A stretch of DNA of 64,000 nucleotides, taken from NCBI RefSeq assembly GCF_026626335.1, contig NZ_JAPNTZ010000001.1:496001-560000 (forward strand), written 5' to 3'. How positions within the stretch are numbered: position 1 is the first letter of the stretch; each line of letters opens with the position of its first letter. Shown piece after piece: positions 50,708 through 61,800 of the stretch. This stretch comes from Paractinoplanes pyxinae. GTDB lineage: Bacteria; Actinomycetota; Actinomycetes; Mycobacteriales; Micromonosporaceae. Under the pieces are notes generated by a model. That model was not told the origin of the DNA and made no database searches. It saw only the letters and a list, made by a program, of their open reading frames with translations. The position numbers were made by a program, and so were the translations under genes.

Positions 50708-51652
50708 GTGCGGGTTGTCATGTTCGGGTACCAGACGTGGGGTCATCGCACCCTGCAAGCGCTGCTGGACTCGGAGCACGAGGTCACACTCGTCGTCACC
50801 CACCCGAAGAGCGACCACGCCTACGAGCGCATCTGGAGCGATTCGGTGGCCGACCTGGCCGCCGAGCACGGCATCCCGGTCGAGACGCGCGACCGGCCGG
50901 ACGACGACCTGCTGGTGCCGCTCAAAGAGGCCGCGCCCGACGTCATCGTGGCCACCAACTGGCGTACGTGGATCCCGCCCCAGGTCTTCGAGCTGCCCCG
51001 GCTGGGCACGCTCAACGTGCACGACTCGCTGCTGCCCAAGTACGCCGGCTTCTCGCCGCTGATCTGGGCCCTCATCAACGGCGAGAGCGAGGTCGGGGTG
51101 ACCGCCCACATGATGGACGGCGAACTCGACGCGGGCGACATCGTGCTGCAGCGCTCGGTGCCGGTGGGTCCGCGCGACACCACCACCGACCTGTTCCACA
51201 AGACGCTCGAGCTGTTCGGTCCGATCACTGTTGACGGGCTGGCGCTGATCGAGTCGGGGCGTACGGACTGGACGCCGCAGGACAGGTCGCAGGCCAGCTT
51301 CTTCCACAAGCGGTCGGACGAGGACAACCGGATCGACTGGACGTGGACGGCCGAGGAGCTCGACCGCCTTGTGCGGGCCCAGTCCGACCCGTACCCCAAT
51401 GCCTATACCTTCCACAACGGGCAGCGCCTGCGCATCGTGGCGGCGCGCGTGTCCAAGGGCATCTACGGCGGCACGCCCGGCCGCATCTTCTACCGCGAGG
51501 ACGACGCCGTCGTGATCGTGGCGGGCGCCGAGGCCCGTCGCGGCACGAGCCACGGCCTGGCCGTCGAGCGGGTCCGTCTTGACGACGGCACCGAACTCGG
51601 CGCCGGCGAGTACTTCCGCTCCATGGGCGGATACCTCACCCAGCACCCCTGA
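50708..51652 (+). CDS. Methionyl-tRNA formyltransferase-like N5-hydroxyornithine formyltransferase
   Basis: 314 aa from GTG 50708, AGGAGGAG upstream. Formyltransferase fold: MRVVMFGYQTWGHRTL, formyl-folate-binding and catalytic residues in NVHDSLLPKYAGFSPLIW (family HxSLLPxYRG), HMMDGELDAGDIV with catalytic Asp, and a C-terminal domain ending KGIYGGTPGRIF. Divergence from true Fmt at the N-terminus (YQTWG) and the siderophore context identify it as a CchA-like enzyme. N5-formylation of N5-hydroxyornithine is inferred. First gene of the rightward iron-regulated NRPS operon. Confidence 0.9.
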   Translation: MRVVMFGYQTWGHRTLQALLDSEHEVTLVVTHPKSDHAYERIWSDSVADLAAEHGIPVETRDRPDDDLLVPLKEAAPDVIVATNWRTWIPPQVFELPRLGTLNVHDSLLPKYAGFSPLIWALINGESEVGVTAHMMDGELDAGDIVLQRSVPVGPRDTTTDLFHKTLELFGPITVDGLALIESGRTDWTPQDRSQASFFHKRSDEDNRIDWTWTAEELDRLVRAQSDPYPNAYTFHNGQRLRIVAARVSKGIYGGTPGRIFYREDDAVVIVAGAEARRGTSHGLAVERVRLDDGTELGAGEYFRSMGGYLTQHP

Positions 51653-51669
51653 CGCCAGATCCCACGACA

Positions 51670-51694
51670 GGCCGGTGGCGGGTGCCACCCGGCC
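51670..51694 (+). terminator. Hairpin between formyltransferase and first NRPS gene
   Basis: GGCCGGTGGC (51670-51679), 4-nt loop, GCCACCCGGCC (51684-51694): a ten-pair stem with one bulged base. It may partly terminate or stabilise the mRNA before the NRPS genes, lowering or separating their expression. Confidence 0.5.
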
Positions 51695-51721
51695 CGCTTC
51701 ACCCTGACCGGGAGTGACTTC

Positions 51722-54700
51722 ATGCTGCAGATCCTCGGCGAGCACACCAGCGGCGGACCGTTGACCGTCGCGCCGGCCACGTTCCCCGACGTCTTCGCGA
51801 CCGTCGTGCGCCGTGACCCCGACGCGGTGGCCGTGGTGTTCGAGGACACCGAGGTCAGCTACGCCGAGCTCGACGCGCGGGCCAACCGGCTGGCCCACGC
51901 CCTGCAGGCGCGCGGCGTGGGACCGGACAAGGTGGTCGGGCTCGCGGTGCCGCGCTCGGTCGACATGATCGTGGCCGAGCTGGCCGTGATGAAGGCGGGC
52001 GGCGCCTATCTGCCGCTCGACCCGGCCGACCCTGCCGAACGCCTCGCTTACCTGGTCGGAGACGCCAAGCCGGTCTGCATGGTGACGACGCCCGAGCTGG
52101 AGGACCGGCTGCCCGCCGGCCCGCGACTCCTGATCGGCGAAGCGACCAGTTACCCGGCAAGTGAGCCGGAACGCCCGGGACTGAAAGTCGAGAACGCCGC
52201 GTACGTCATCTACACCTCAGGCTCGACCGGACGCCCCAAAGGCGTTCTGCTCACCCACACCGGCGTGGCCAAGCTGATGTCCACCGGCTACGAGCGCTTC
52301 GGCATGACCCCCGACATCCGCGTGCTGCACTTCGCCTCGCCCAGCTTCGACGTCGCGTTCTTCGACCTGTGCCTGGCCCTGCTCAGCGGCGGCCGCCTGG
52401 TCATCGTGCCGGCCGAGCGCCGGGTGGCCGGGACGGCGCTGACCGAGTACGCCATGAAGCACCGCACCAACTTCATGATTCTGCCGCCGGCGCTGCTGGC
52501 CGCCCTGCCCGCCGAATGCGAGCTGCCGCCGGGCATCCTGCTGGCCGGCACCGAGCGCGTCTCGCCCGAGCTGGTCGCCCGCTGGGCCCGCGGCCGTCGC
52601 ATGTTCAACGCGTACGGCCCGACCGAGGCCACGGTGAACTCGACACTCGGCGAGTGCGACCCGGACCGCGCCGAGGGCTCGTCCGTGCCGATCGGCCGGC
52701 CCGACCCGGCCACCGAGGCGTACATCCTCGACGGCGAGCTGCGGCCGGTCGGCCCTGGTGTCACCGGTGAGCTCTATCTGGCCGGGCCCGGTCTGGCCCG
52801 CTGCTATGTGAACCGGCCCGACCTGACGGCGGAACGGTTCCTGGCCGACCCGTTCGGGCCGGCCGGCGGGCGCATGTACCGCACCGGCGACCTGGCCAGC
52901 CGGCGCGAGGACGGCCGGATCGACTTCCTGGGCCGGGTCGACGACCAGGTGAAGGTGCGTGGCTACCGGATCGAGCTGGGCGAGATCGAGTCGGTGCTGG
53001 CCCGCCACCCGGGCGTCGGGCAGGTCGCCGTGGTGGTGCGTGACCAGCGGCTGGCCGCGTACGTCGTGCCGGCCACCGACGCCGCGCCCGAGGAGAAGGC
53101 CGAGACCCAGGTCGCCGAGTGGAAAGAGCTGCACGAACTGCTCTATCAGGCGGGCCGGGTGGAACGCTTCGACGAGAACTTCACCGGCTGGAACTCGAGC
53201 TACGACGGCTCGCCCATCCCGCTCGACGAGATGCGGCAATGGCGTGACGCGACGGTCGCCCGGATCCGGGAGCTGGAACCGCGGCGGATCCTCGAGATCG
53301 GCGTCGGCAGCGGCCTTCTGCTGTCCCGGCTCGCGCCGGATGTCGAAAGCTACTGGGGTCTCGACCTCTCCGAAGAGGCCATCGAAACCTTGCGAGGCGC
53401 GGTCACGGATCTGCCGGGCGTCGAGCTGCGCGCTCAGCCGGCCCACGACCTGAGTGGCGTGCCGGAGGGCTTCTTCGACACCGTCGTCATCAACTCGGTC
53501 GCGCAGTACTTCCCGAGCGCCGACTATCTGGCCGGCGTGCTGCGGTCGGCCGCCGCCAAGCTGGCGCCCGGCGGTCGTGTGTTCGTGGGCGACGTACGGA
53601 ATCTGCGGCTGCATCGCGAGCTGCTGGAAGGCATCCACGGACCGGACGGCGTCGAGGAGGCCGAGAAGGCGGAGAAGGAGCTGCTGCTCGACCCCGACTT
53701 CTTCACCACGCGGCCCGAGTTCCCGTCGGCCGAGGTGCTGGTCAAGCGCGGCTCCTACGACAACGAACTGAGCCGTTTCCGATACGACGTAGTGCTGTCT
53801 ACTGTGGAAGCCGAGCCCGCGCCGGCCGAACGCCTTGGCGGCCCGGAGCTGCTGGCCGAACGCCCGCAGAGGTTGCGCGTGACCGGCGTGCCCCGCCGCC
53901 CCGGAACAGTGGAGGAGTTCCACGCCCTCGCGGCGGACCACGGTTACCACGTGGCGGTGACCTACGACGGCTCCTCGGCGCGCGGCGACCTGGACGTCGT
54001 GTTCCAGCTCGGCGGACCACCGACCGGCGCCTACCGCCCCGGCGGCTTCCCGCACGCCAACAGCCCGGCCGCTTTCACCGACCCGGCCGCCCTGACCAAG
54101 GCTCTCCGCCTGCACGCCGAATCGTGGCTGCCGGCCTACATGGTGCCGACCGGCTGGGTGCAGCTCGACGCGCTGCCCGTGCTGACCAGCGGCAAGCTCG
54201 ACCGGGCAGCCCTGCCCGCACCCGACTTCGCCGCGCTGGCCACCGGAACGGCCGCCCGCAACGCGCGCGAGCAGCTGCTGTGCGACCTGTTCGCGGATGT
54301 TCTGGGCGTGCCCGGCGTGGGCATCGACGACGACTTCTTCGCGCTCGGCGGCGACAGCATCGTCTCGATCCAGCTGGTGCTGCGGGCCCGCGCGGCCGGC
54401 CTGGTCTGCACGTCGCGGCAGGTGTTCGAGCACCGGACGCCGGCCGCGCTGGCCGAGATCGTCACCGAGCTGGACAGCAAGCCTCGCGAGCAACCCGACG
54501 ACGGCGTGGGTGACGTGCCGTTCACCCCGATCCTGCACTGGCTCGACCAGACCGGCGGCGCGTTCGAGGCGTTCAGCCAGTCGATCGTCCTCACCACCCC
54601 GATCGGCGCGACGGCCGAGCGGTTGCGGTCGACGCTCGACCTGCTGGCCGACCGGCACGACCTGCTGCGTTCGCGGTGGATGCGCGAGGAACGCGTTCTG

Positions 54701-55885
54701 CGCGTCGCGCCGCGCGGCGAGCACACCGACTGGCTCACGGTCGCGGCGCCGGGCGCGTCGGTCGAGGCCGAGGAGCAGGCGGCAGCCGGTCGCCTCGACC
54801 CGTTCGGCGGTGTCATGGCCCAGGCCGTGTGGTTCGAGGCGGAGCGGAAACTGTTGCTGGTGCTGCATCACAGCATCGTGGACGGGGTCTCGTGGCGCGT
54901 GCTGCCGGCCGACCTGGCCACCGCCTGGACTTCGGGCGCCTTGGAGCGTACGGGAACCTCGTTCCGCCGCTGGGCGCTCGACCTGCGTTCGGCGGCCGGT
55001 GACCGAGCGGGCGAGGCCCCGCTCTGGGAGGGCATCCTGAGCGGGCCCGATCCGGCTCTGTCGGTGCGCCCGTTGCGGCCGGTCGACGACCTGGAATCGG
55101 TGGCCCGTCACACCGTACGGCTGAAGACCGCGACCACCGAGCCGGTCATCACGAGCGTCCCCGCCGCCTTCAACGCCGGCATCAACGACGTCCTGCTGAC
55201 CGCACTCGCTCTGGCCGTGGCCGAGTGGCGCGACAGCGACGAGCCGTCCGTGCTGATCGCGCTCGAGGGCCACGGCCGCGAGGAGCAGGTGGTGCCGGGG
55301 GCCGACCTGAGCGCGACCCTGGGCTGGTTCACCACCGTCTTCCCGGTGCGGCTGAATCCCGGCGACGCCGACCGTTCCGAAGCCCTGGCGGGCGGGCCGG
55401 CCGCCGGCATCGCGCTCAAGCGGGTCAAGGAACAGCTGCGCGCGATCCCGGATCGCGGCATCGGCTACGGGATGCTGCGCTATCTCACGTCTTCCCTGGC
55501 GGCTTCCGCGGCGCCGCAGATCAGCTTCAACTACCTCGGGCGGTTCACGACGACCGACGGGGACTGGGCGCCGGTCGCCGGTCACGGCATCCTCGCCGGC
55601 GGCTTCGACCTCGGCATGCCAGTCGCGCCGTACACCCTGGAAATCAATGCGTACGTCCAAGACACCGCAGCCGGGCCGGAGCTCGGCGTCACGTGGGCCT
55701 ACCCGCGTGAGCTGATCAGCGACGAATCGGTGGCCCGCTTGGCCGCCGGGTGGTTCGCCGCGCTCGAGGCCTTGGTGGCGCACGCCCGCGGCCCGGCCGC
55801 CGGCGGTCTCACGCCGTCCGACCTCACGCTCGCGCTGAGCCAGGACGAGATCGACGAGTTCGAATCCGAATGGGAGCTTTCGTGA
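51722..55885 (+). CDS. NRPS loading/first module: A-(N-methyltransferase)-PCP-E
   Basis: 1,387 aa from ATG 51722 (GGGAG upstream). No condensation domain at the N-terminus, so it starts the chain. A domain from residue ~20: [11 protein letters not shown] (164), [34 protein letters not shown] ~240-residue SAM methyltransferase is inserted after the A8 region (residues ~465-700; [15 protein letters not shown]), then the A-domain tail resumes ([16 protein letters not shown]). PCP with phosphopantetheine Ser879 (LGGDSIVS). Epimerization domain ~930-1360 with HHSIVDG (1049-1055), [10 protein letters not shown] and FNYLGRF. By-eye code D-V-F-I-L-A-A-V-N-(K), tentative. Expected unit: an N-methylated, D-configured residue passed to the next protein (GTGA overlap). 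Confidence 0.92.
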   Translation: MLQILGEHTSGGPLTVAPATFPDVFATVVRRDPDAVAVVFEDTEVSYAELDARANRLAHALQARGVGPDKVVGLAVPRSVDMIVAELAVMKAGGAYLPLDPADPAERLAYLVGDAKPVCMVTTPELEDRLPAGPRLLIGEATSYPASEPERPGLKVENAAYVIYTSGSTGRPKGVLLTHTGVAKLMSTGYERFGMTPDIRVLHFASPSFDVAFFDLCLALLSGGRLVIVPAERRVAGTALTEYAMKHRTNFMILPPALLAALPAECELPPGILLAGTERVSPELVARWARGRRMFNAYGPTEATVNSTLGECDPDRAEGSSVPIGRPDPATEAYILDGELRPVGPGVTGELYLAGPGLARCYVNRPDLTAERFLADPFGPAGGRMYRTGDLASRREDGRIDFLGRVDDQVKVRGYRIELGEIESVLARHPGVGQVAVVVRDQRLAAYVVPATDAAPEEKAETQVAEWKELHELLYQAGRVERFDENFTGWNSSYDGSPIPLDEMRQWRDATVARIRELEPRRILEIGVGSGLLLSRLAPDVESYWGLDLSEEAIETLRGAVTDLPGVELRAQPAHDLSGVPEGFFDTVVINSVAQYFPSADYLAGVLRSAAAKLAPGGRVFVGDVRNLRLHRELLEGIHGPDGVEEAEKAEKELLLDPDFFTTRPEFPSAEVLVKRGSYDNELSRFRYDVVLSTVEAEPAPAERLGGPELLAERPQRLRVTGVPRRPGTVEEFHALAADHGYHVAVTYDGSSARGDLDVVFQLGGPPTGAYRPGGFPHANSPAAFTDPAALTKALRLHAESWLPAYMVPTGWVQLDALPVLTSGKLDRAALPAPDFAALATGTAARNAREQLLCDLFADVLGVPGVGIDDDFFALGGDSIVSIQLVLRARAAGLVCTSRQVFEHRTPAALAEIVTELDSKPREQPDDGVGDVPFTPILHWLDQTGGAFEAFSQSIVLTTPIGATAERLRSTLDLLADRHDLLRSRWMREERVLRVAPRGEHTDWLTVAAPGASVEAEEQAAAGRLDPFGGVMAQAVWFEAERKLLLVLHHSIVDGVSWRVLPADLATAWTSGALERTGTSFRRWALDLRSAAGDRAGEAPLWEGILSGPDPALSVRPLRPVDDLESVARHTVRLKTATTEPVITSVPAAFNAGINDVLLTALALAVAEWRDSDEPSVLIALEGHGREEQVVPGADLSATLGWFTTVFPVRLNPGDADRSEALAGGPAAGIALKRVKEQLRAIPDRGIGYGMLRYLTSSLAASAAPQISFNYLGRFTTTDGDWAPVAGHGILAGGFDLGMPVAPYTLEINAYVQDTAAGPELGVTWAYPRELISDESVARLAAGWFAALEALVAHARGPAAGGLTPSDLTLALSQDEIDEFESEWELS

Positions 55886-58800
55886 CCGCGCCCGCCGGCC
55901 TGGCCGACGTTCTGCCGCTCACCCCGCTGCAAGAGGGCCTGCTGTTCCACACCCAGCTCGCCGCGGACGGCCCGGACGTCTACACCGGACAGCTGACGCT
56001 CGACCTGTGCGGCCCGCTCGACGCCGATCGGCTGCGCGCGGCCGGACAGGCCCTGCTTGACCGGCGGCCCAACCTGCGAGTCGCCTTCCGCCGCCGCAAC
56101 AACGGCCAGGCCGCCGCGCTCGTGCCGCGGCAGCTCGCCCTGCCCTGGGCCGAGCTGGAACTGACCGAGGACGAGCTGCAGGCCTTCCTGGACGAGGATC
56201 TGCGCCGCCGCTTCGACCCGGCGCAGGCGCCCCTGCTGCGGATGACCCTCGTACGGCTCGGATCCGACCGCCACCGGCTGGTCTTCACCCATCACCACCT
56301 GCTGCTCGACGGCTGGTCGGTGCCGCTCGTGCTGGATGAGCTGATTGCTCTCTACCGCGGCGACGAGCTGGCGGAACCGGCCGACTTCCGGGCCTATCTG
56401 GCCTGGACCGCGGCCCAGGACAAGCCGGCCGCCGAGACCGCCTGGCGCGATGCTTTGGCCGGGCTGGACGGGCCGACGCTGGTCGCCGGGCAGCCGCCGG
56501 CCCGGGCCGTGGTGCCCGACCGGATCCTGCGTGACCTGCCGGCCGACCTCACTGCTCGCCTGGTGGCGCTGGGCCGGGCTCGCGGGCTTACGTTGAACAC
56601 CATCGTGCAGGGCGCGTGGGGCATCGTGACCGGCGCGCTGACCGGCCGCGACGACGTGGTGGTGGGCGCGACAGTGGCCGGGCGGCCGCCCGACCTGGCC
56701 GGCTCGGACACGATGATCGGCCTGTTCATCAACACCATTCCCGTCCGGATCGGGCTCGACCCGGCCCGGCCGGCGGTGGACGCGCTGCGGCGGCTGCAGG
56801 ACGGTCAGGCCCGGCTCATGGACCACCAGCACCTCGGGCTGGCCGAGATCCAGCGGCTGGCCGGGCACGGCGAGCTGTTCGACACGCTGACCGTGTTCGA
56901 GAACTACCCGCTCGGCGCCTCGCTGCCCGACGCGGGCGACTTGCGGGTGGCCAGGGCCGAGATCCGGGACTGCGCCCACTATCCGCTGACGCTGACCGCA
57001 CGGCCGGGCGAGCGGCTGCACCTCGACCTCGAATACCGCGGCGACCTGTTCGACGCGGCCGCCGCCGGGACGCTGCTCGACCGGCTGACGACCGTGCTGA
57101 CCGCGCTGTGTGACGCGCCGGACAGTCCGTTGGGCCGGATCAGCGTGCTCGCGCCGGGGGAGCGGGAGACGATCCTGCGCGGCTGGAACGACACGGCCGC
57201 CCCGACTGCGGACACGACGATCAGCGGGGTGCTCGCGGATCTGGCCGTGCGCACGCCGGATGCGGTCGCCCTGAAGACCTCGGACCGGGTATGGACGTAC
57301 GGGGAACTGGAAGCCTGGGCGGCCGGGCTGGCCGGAACGCTGCGCGCGCGGGGCGTCGGCCGGGGCGACCGGGTGGCGCTGGCGTTGCCGCGGGCCCTGA
57401 CCGTGCCGGCGATCTTCGGTGTTCTGCGGGCGGGGGCGGCCTATCTGCCGCTGGACCCGGAGCAGCCGGCCGAGCGGATCGCCGGGATGCTGGCCGACGC
57501 GGAACCGGCTCTGCTGCTGACCGTAGGGGCGGATCCCGCGCCGGGTTGGGCGGGCGAACGGCTGACCGAACTGCTGATGGGTACGCCCGTCGAGCACGAA
57601 ACGGCCGGGCCCGACGATCCGGCGTACGTCATCTTCACCTCCGGGTCGACCGGGCGTCCCAAGGGTGTCGTCGTGCCGCACCGGGGCATCGTGAACCTGC
57701 TCGGCGGCCACCGCGCTTCCCTGATGGCCGGCCCGCACCGCCGCGCCGCGCACACGACGTCGTTCACCTTCGACGCTTCGTGGGAGCCGCTGTTGTGGAT
57801 GCTGGCCGGGCACACCGTGGACGTGCTGGACGCCGACGTGTACCGGGATGCGGGGGCTACGGTCGGGCACCTGCGGAAGCACGGCATCGACGTGCTCGAC
57901 GTGACGCCGACCTATCTGCGTGAGCTCATCCCGGCCGGGGTGCTCGACGCGGGCCTGAGCGTCCTTCTGGTCGGTGGCGAGGCGATCGATCCGCAGCTGT
58001 GGGCCCAGGTCTGCGCGGTTCCGGGTTTGGCTTGCCACGACCTGTACGGGCCGACCGAGGCCTCGATGGACGCCTACGGCTGGCACGGCCCGGCGCGGGA
58101 ACCCTACCGGCTGGCCAACGTGCGCACCTACCTGCTCGACGCGGCGCTGCGGCCGGTGCCGGTGGGGGTGCTCGGTGAGCTTTATGTGGCGGGGGAGGGG
58201 CTGGCGCACGGCTACCTCAACCGGGCCGGGCTGACGGCGGAACGCTTCGTGGCCGACCCCTTCGGTCCAGCGGGCGCGCGGATGTACCGCACAGGCGATC
58301 TGGCCCGATGGACCTCTGACGGCGTGCTGCAGTTCGCGGGCCGGGCCGACGCCCAGGTGAAGGTGCGCGGATTCCGTATCGAGCTGGGGGAGATCGAGGC
58401 CGCGCTGGGCGGTCAGGCCGCCGTGGTCGTGCGCGACGGGCGTCTGGTGGCCTATACCGTCGGCACGCCCAAGGATGTGCGCGGCGTGCTGCCGGACTAC
58501 ATGGTTCCGGCGGCCTTCGTCGAGGTCGACGCGCTGCCGCGGACGGTGGCCGGCAAGCTCGACGTGGCCGCTCTGCCCGATCCGGACTTCTCCGTCCTGA
58601 GCGGCGGCCGGGCCGCCCGGAACACCCGCGAGCAGCAGCTGTGTGACCTGTTCGCCGAGGTGCTGGGCCTGCCCACCGTGGGCATCGACGACGACTTCTT
58701 CGCGCTGGGCGGGCACTCGCTGCTCGTCATGCGGCTGGCGAGCCGGGTGCGCGCGGTGCTCGGGGTCGAGCTCCCCGTGCGCGCGGTGTTCGACACTCCG

Positions 58801-61800
58801 ACCGTGGCCGGGCTGTCGCCGTCGCTGACCGGCTCGACGCGGGCGCCGCTGGTGCGTGCGGAACGGCCGGCGCGGATCCCGTTGTCCTATGCCCAGCAAC
58901 GGCTCTGGTTCCTCTACCGCCTGGAGGGCCCGAACCCGACCTACAACATGCCGATCGCTTGGCGGCTGCGCGGCGCCCTCGACCGCGACGCCCTGGCGGC
59001 TGCCGTAGGCGATGTGGTCGCCCGGCACGAGACGCTGCGCACGGTCTTCGCCGAGGACGAGGACGGCTCGTACCAACGGATTCTGCCCGCCGAGTCGCTG
59101 CCGATCCCGGTCGAGGACATCGCCGAAGCCGATCTCGCCGGCCGCTTGGCCGAGATCGGGGAGTACGGCTTCAAGCTCGATGCGGAGCCGCCGTTGCAGG
59201 TGCGGCTCTTCCGGCTCGGGCCCGACGAGCACGTGCTGCTCCTGCTGATGCACCACATCGCCGGCGACGAGTGGTCGGACGTGCCGCTGCGCCGGGATCT
59301 GGTGGCCGCCTACACCTCCCGCTGCGCCGGTTACGCTCCCGCGCTGGCGCCGCTGCCGGTGCAGCACGCCGATTTCGCGCTGTGGCAACGCGATCTGGCG
59401 CTCGACGAGCAGATCGAGGGCTGGCGTACGGCGCTGTCCGGGCTGCCGGAAGAACTCGAGCTGCCGGCCGATCGTCCCCGCCCGGCCGCGGCCAGTTATC
59501 ACGGCGACGTGGTCCGGTACGACCTGCCGGCCGATGTGACCGCGCAGCTGCGGGATCTGGCCCGGTCGACCGGCACGTCGATGTTCATGGTCGTGCAGGC
59601 CGCGGTGGCGGTGTTGCTGACGAAACTCGGTGCGGGCACGGACATTCCGCTCGGCTCGCCGGTCGCCGGGCGGCCCGATCAGGCCGTGGACGATCTGGTC
59701 GGCTTCTTCGTCAACACGCTCGTTCTACGCACGGACACGTCGGGTGACCCGTCGTTCCGGGAGCTGCTGGGACGGGTGCGCGAGACTGACTTGGCCGCCT
59801 TCGACCGGCAGGACGTGCCGTTCGAGCACCTGGTCGAGGCGATCAATCCGGTGCGGTCGCTGGGCCGGCACCCGCTGTTCCAGACGATGGTGTCGTACCT
59901 CGGCGAGGCCGACCGGGCCTGGCACCTCGGGCGGCTGCGGGTCGAGACCGAGCACGTACGCCAGCAGGTCGCCATGTTCGACCTGTCCTTCGACTTCTTC
60001 GAGACCCGGGACGGTGTACGGGGCGAACTCGAATACGCCACCGACCGCTGGAACCGCGACTCGGCCGAGACCCTGGTCGCCCGGCTGGGCCGCGTGCTCG
60101 CCGCGATGGCGGCCGACCCGTCGGCGCCGATCGGCCGCACCGACGTGCTCGATCCGGCCGAGCGGGCCCGCCTCCTCAGTTTCGAAGCAACGGAAACGCC
60201 TGCGGGCACCATCGTCGAGCTCTTCGCGGCTCAGGTGGCAGCGACTCCCGAGGCGAGCGCGCTGGTTTCCAACGGCCGGTCGTGGACCTTCGCCGAGCTG
60301 GACGACTGGAGCTCGCGCCTGGCCGGAAGCTTGGCCGCGCACGGCGTCGGGCCGGGCGACCTGGTCGCGCTGGCCACCGCACGCCCGCTCACCGTGCCGG
60401 CGCTGCTCGGCGTGCTCAAGGCGGGCGCGGCCTATCTGCCGCTCGACGCGTACCAGCCGTCGGCCCGGATCGCGGCCATGCTCGACGACGCCAAGCCGGC
60501 CCTGCTCGTGACGACCGCCGGTTCCGACCTGGCCTGGAGCGGCGCTCGCGTGGTGGTCGGTGACGCCGCCCCGGCCGCCAAACCTTTGCCACCGCGCCGG
60601 ATCGACCCGCTCGACCCCGCGTACGTCATCTACACCTCGGGCTCGACCGGCCGGCCCAAGGGTGTCGTGGTGCCGCACCGGGGCATCGCCAACCTGTTCG
60701 CCAGCCACCGCCGCACGCTCATGCCGGGGCCCAAGCGGCGGGTCGCGCACGTCGCCTCGTTCACCTTCGACGGGTCCTGGGAGCCGCTTATCTGGCTGCT
60801 CGACGGACACGCGCTGCACGTGCTGGACGATGACGAATACCGGGACGCGGCGGCCCTCGTGCCGTTGCTGCGCTCGCAACGCGTCGACGTGCTCGACGTG
60901 ACGCCGACCTACCTGCGCGAGCTGATCCCGGCCGGGGTGCTCGAGGCGGGGTTGAGCGTGCTGCTGGTCGGGGGCGAGGCGATCGATCCGCAGCTGTGGG
61001 CGCAGGTGTGTGCCGTACCGGGCCTGGCCTGTCACGACCTCTATGGGCCGACCGAGGCGTCGGTGGATGCCTATGGCTGGCACGGCCTTCCCCGTACGCC
61101 GTATCAGCTCGACAACGTGCGGACCTATCTGCTGGACGACGCGCTGCAGCCGGTGCCGCCCGGCGTCCTCGGCGAGCTTTACGTGGCTGGGGAAGGGCTC
61201 GCGCAGGGCTATCTGAACCGGGCCGGGCTGACGGCGGAGCGGTTCGTGGCCGACCCGTACGGTCCCGGCCGGATGTACCGCACCGGTGACCTCGCTCGCT
61301 GGAACCGGGCGGGCGCCCTGGAGTTCGCCGGGCGCGCCGACGGTCAGGTGAAGGTCCGCGGCTTCCGGATCGAGCTGGGCGAGATCGAGGCCGCCTTGGG
61401 CGGCCAGTCGGCGGTCGTCGTGCGCGACGGGCGGTTGGTGGCCTACACCGTCGGTTCCTACAACGACGTACGCGGTGTCCTGCCGGACTACATGGTCCCG
61501 GCGGCCTACGTCCCGGTCGACTCGCTGCCGCGGACGGTGGCGGGCAAGCTGGATGTGGCCGCGCTGCCGGACCCGGACTTCTCCGGTCTGTCGAGCGGGC
61601 GGGCGGCCCGGAACACCCGGGAGCAGCAGCTGTGTGATCTGTTCGCCGAGGTGCTGGGGCTGCCTTCGGTCAGCATCGACGACGACTTCTTCGCCCTGGG
61701 CGGGCACTCGCTGCTCGTCATGCGTCTTGCGGGGCGGGTACGGGCGGTGCTGGGCGTCGATCTGCCGGTGCGCGCCGTGTTCGATGCTCCGACGGTGGCC

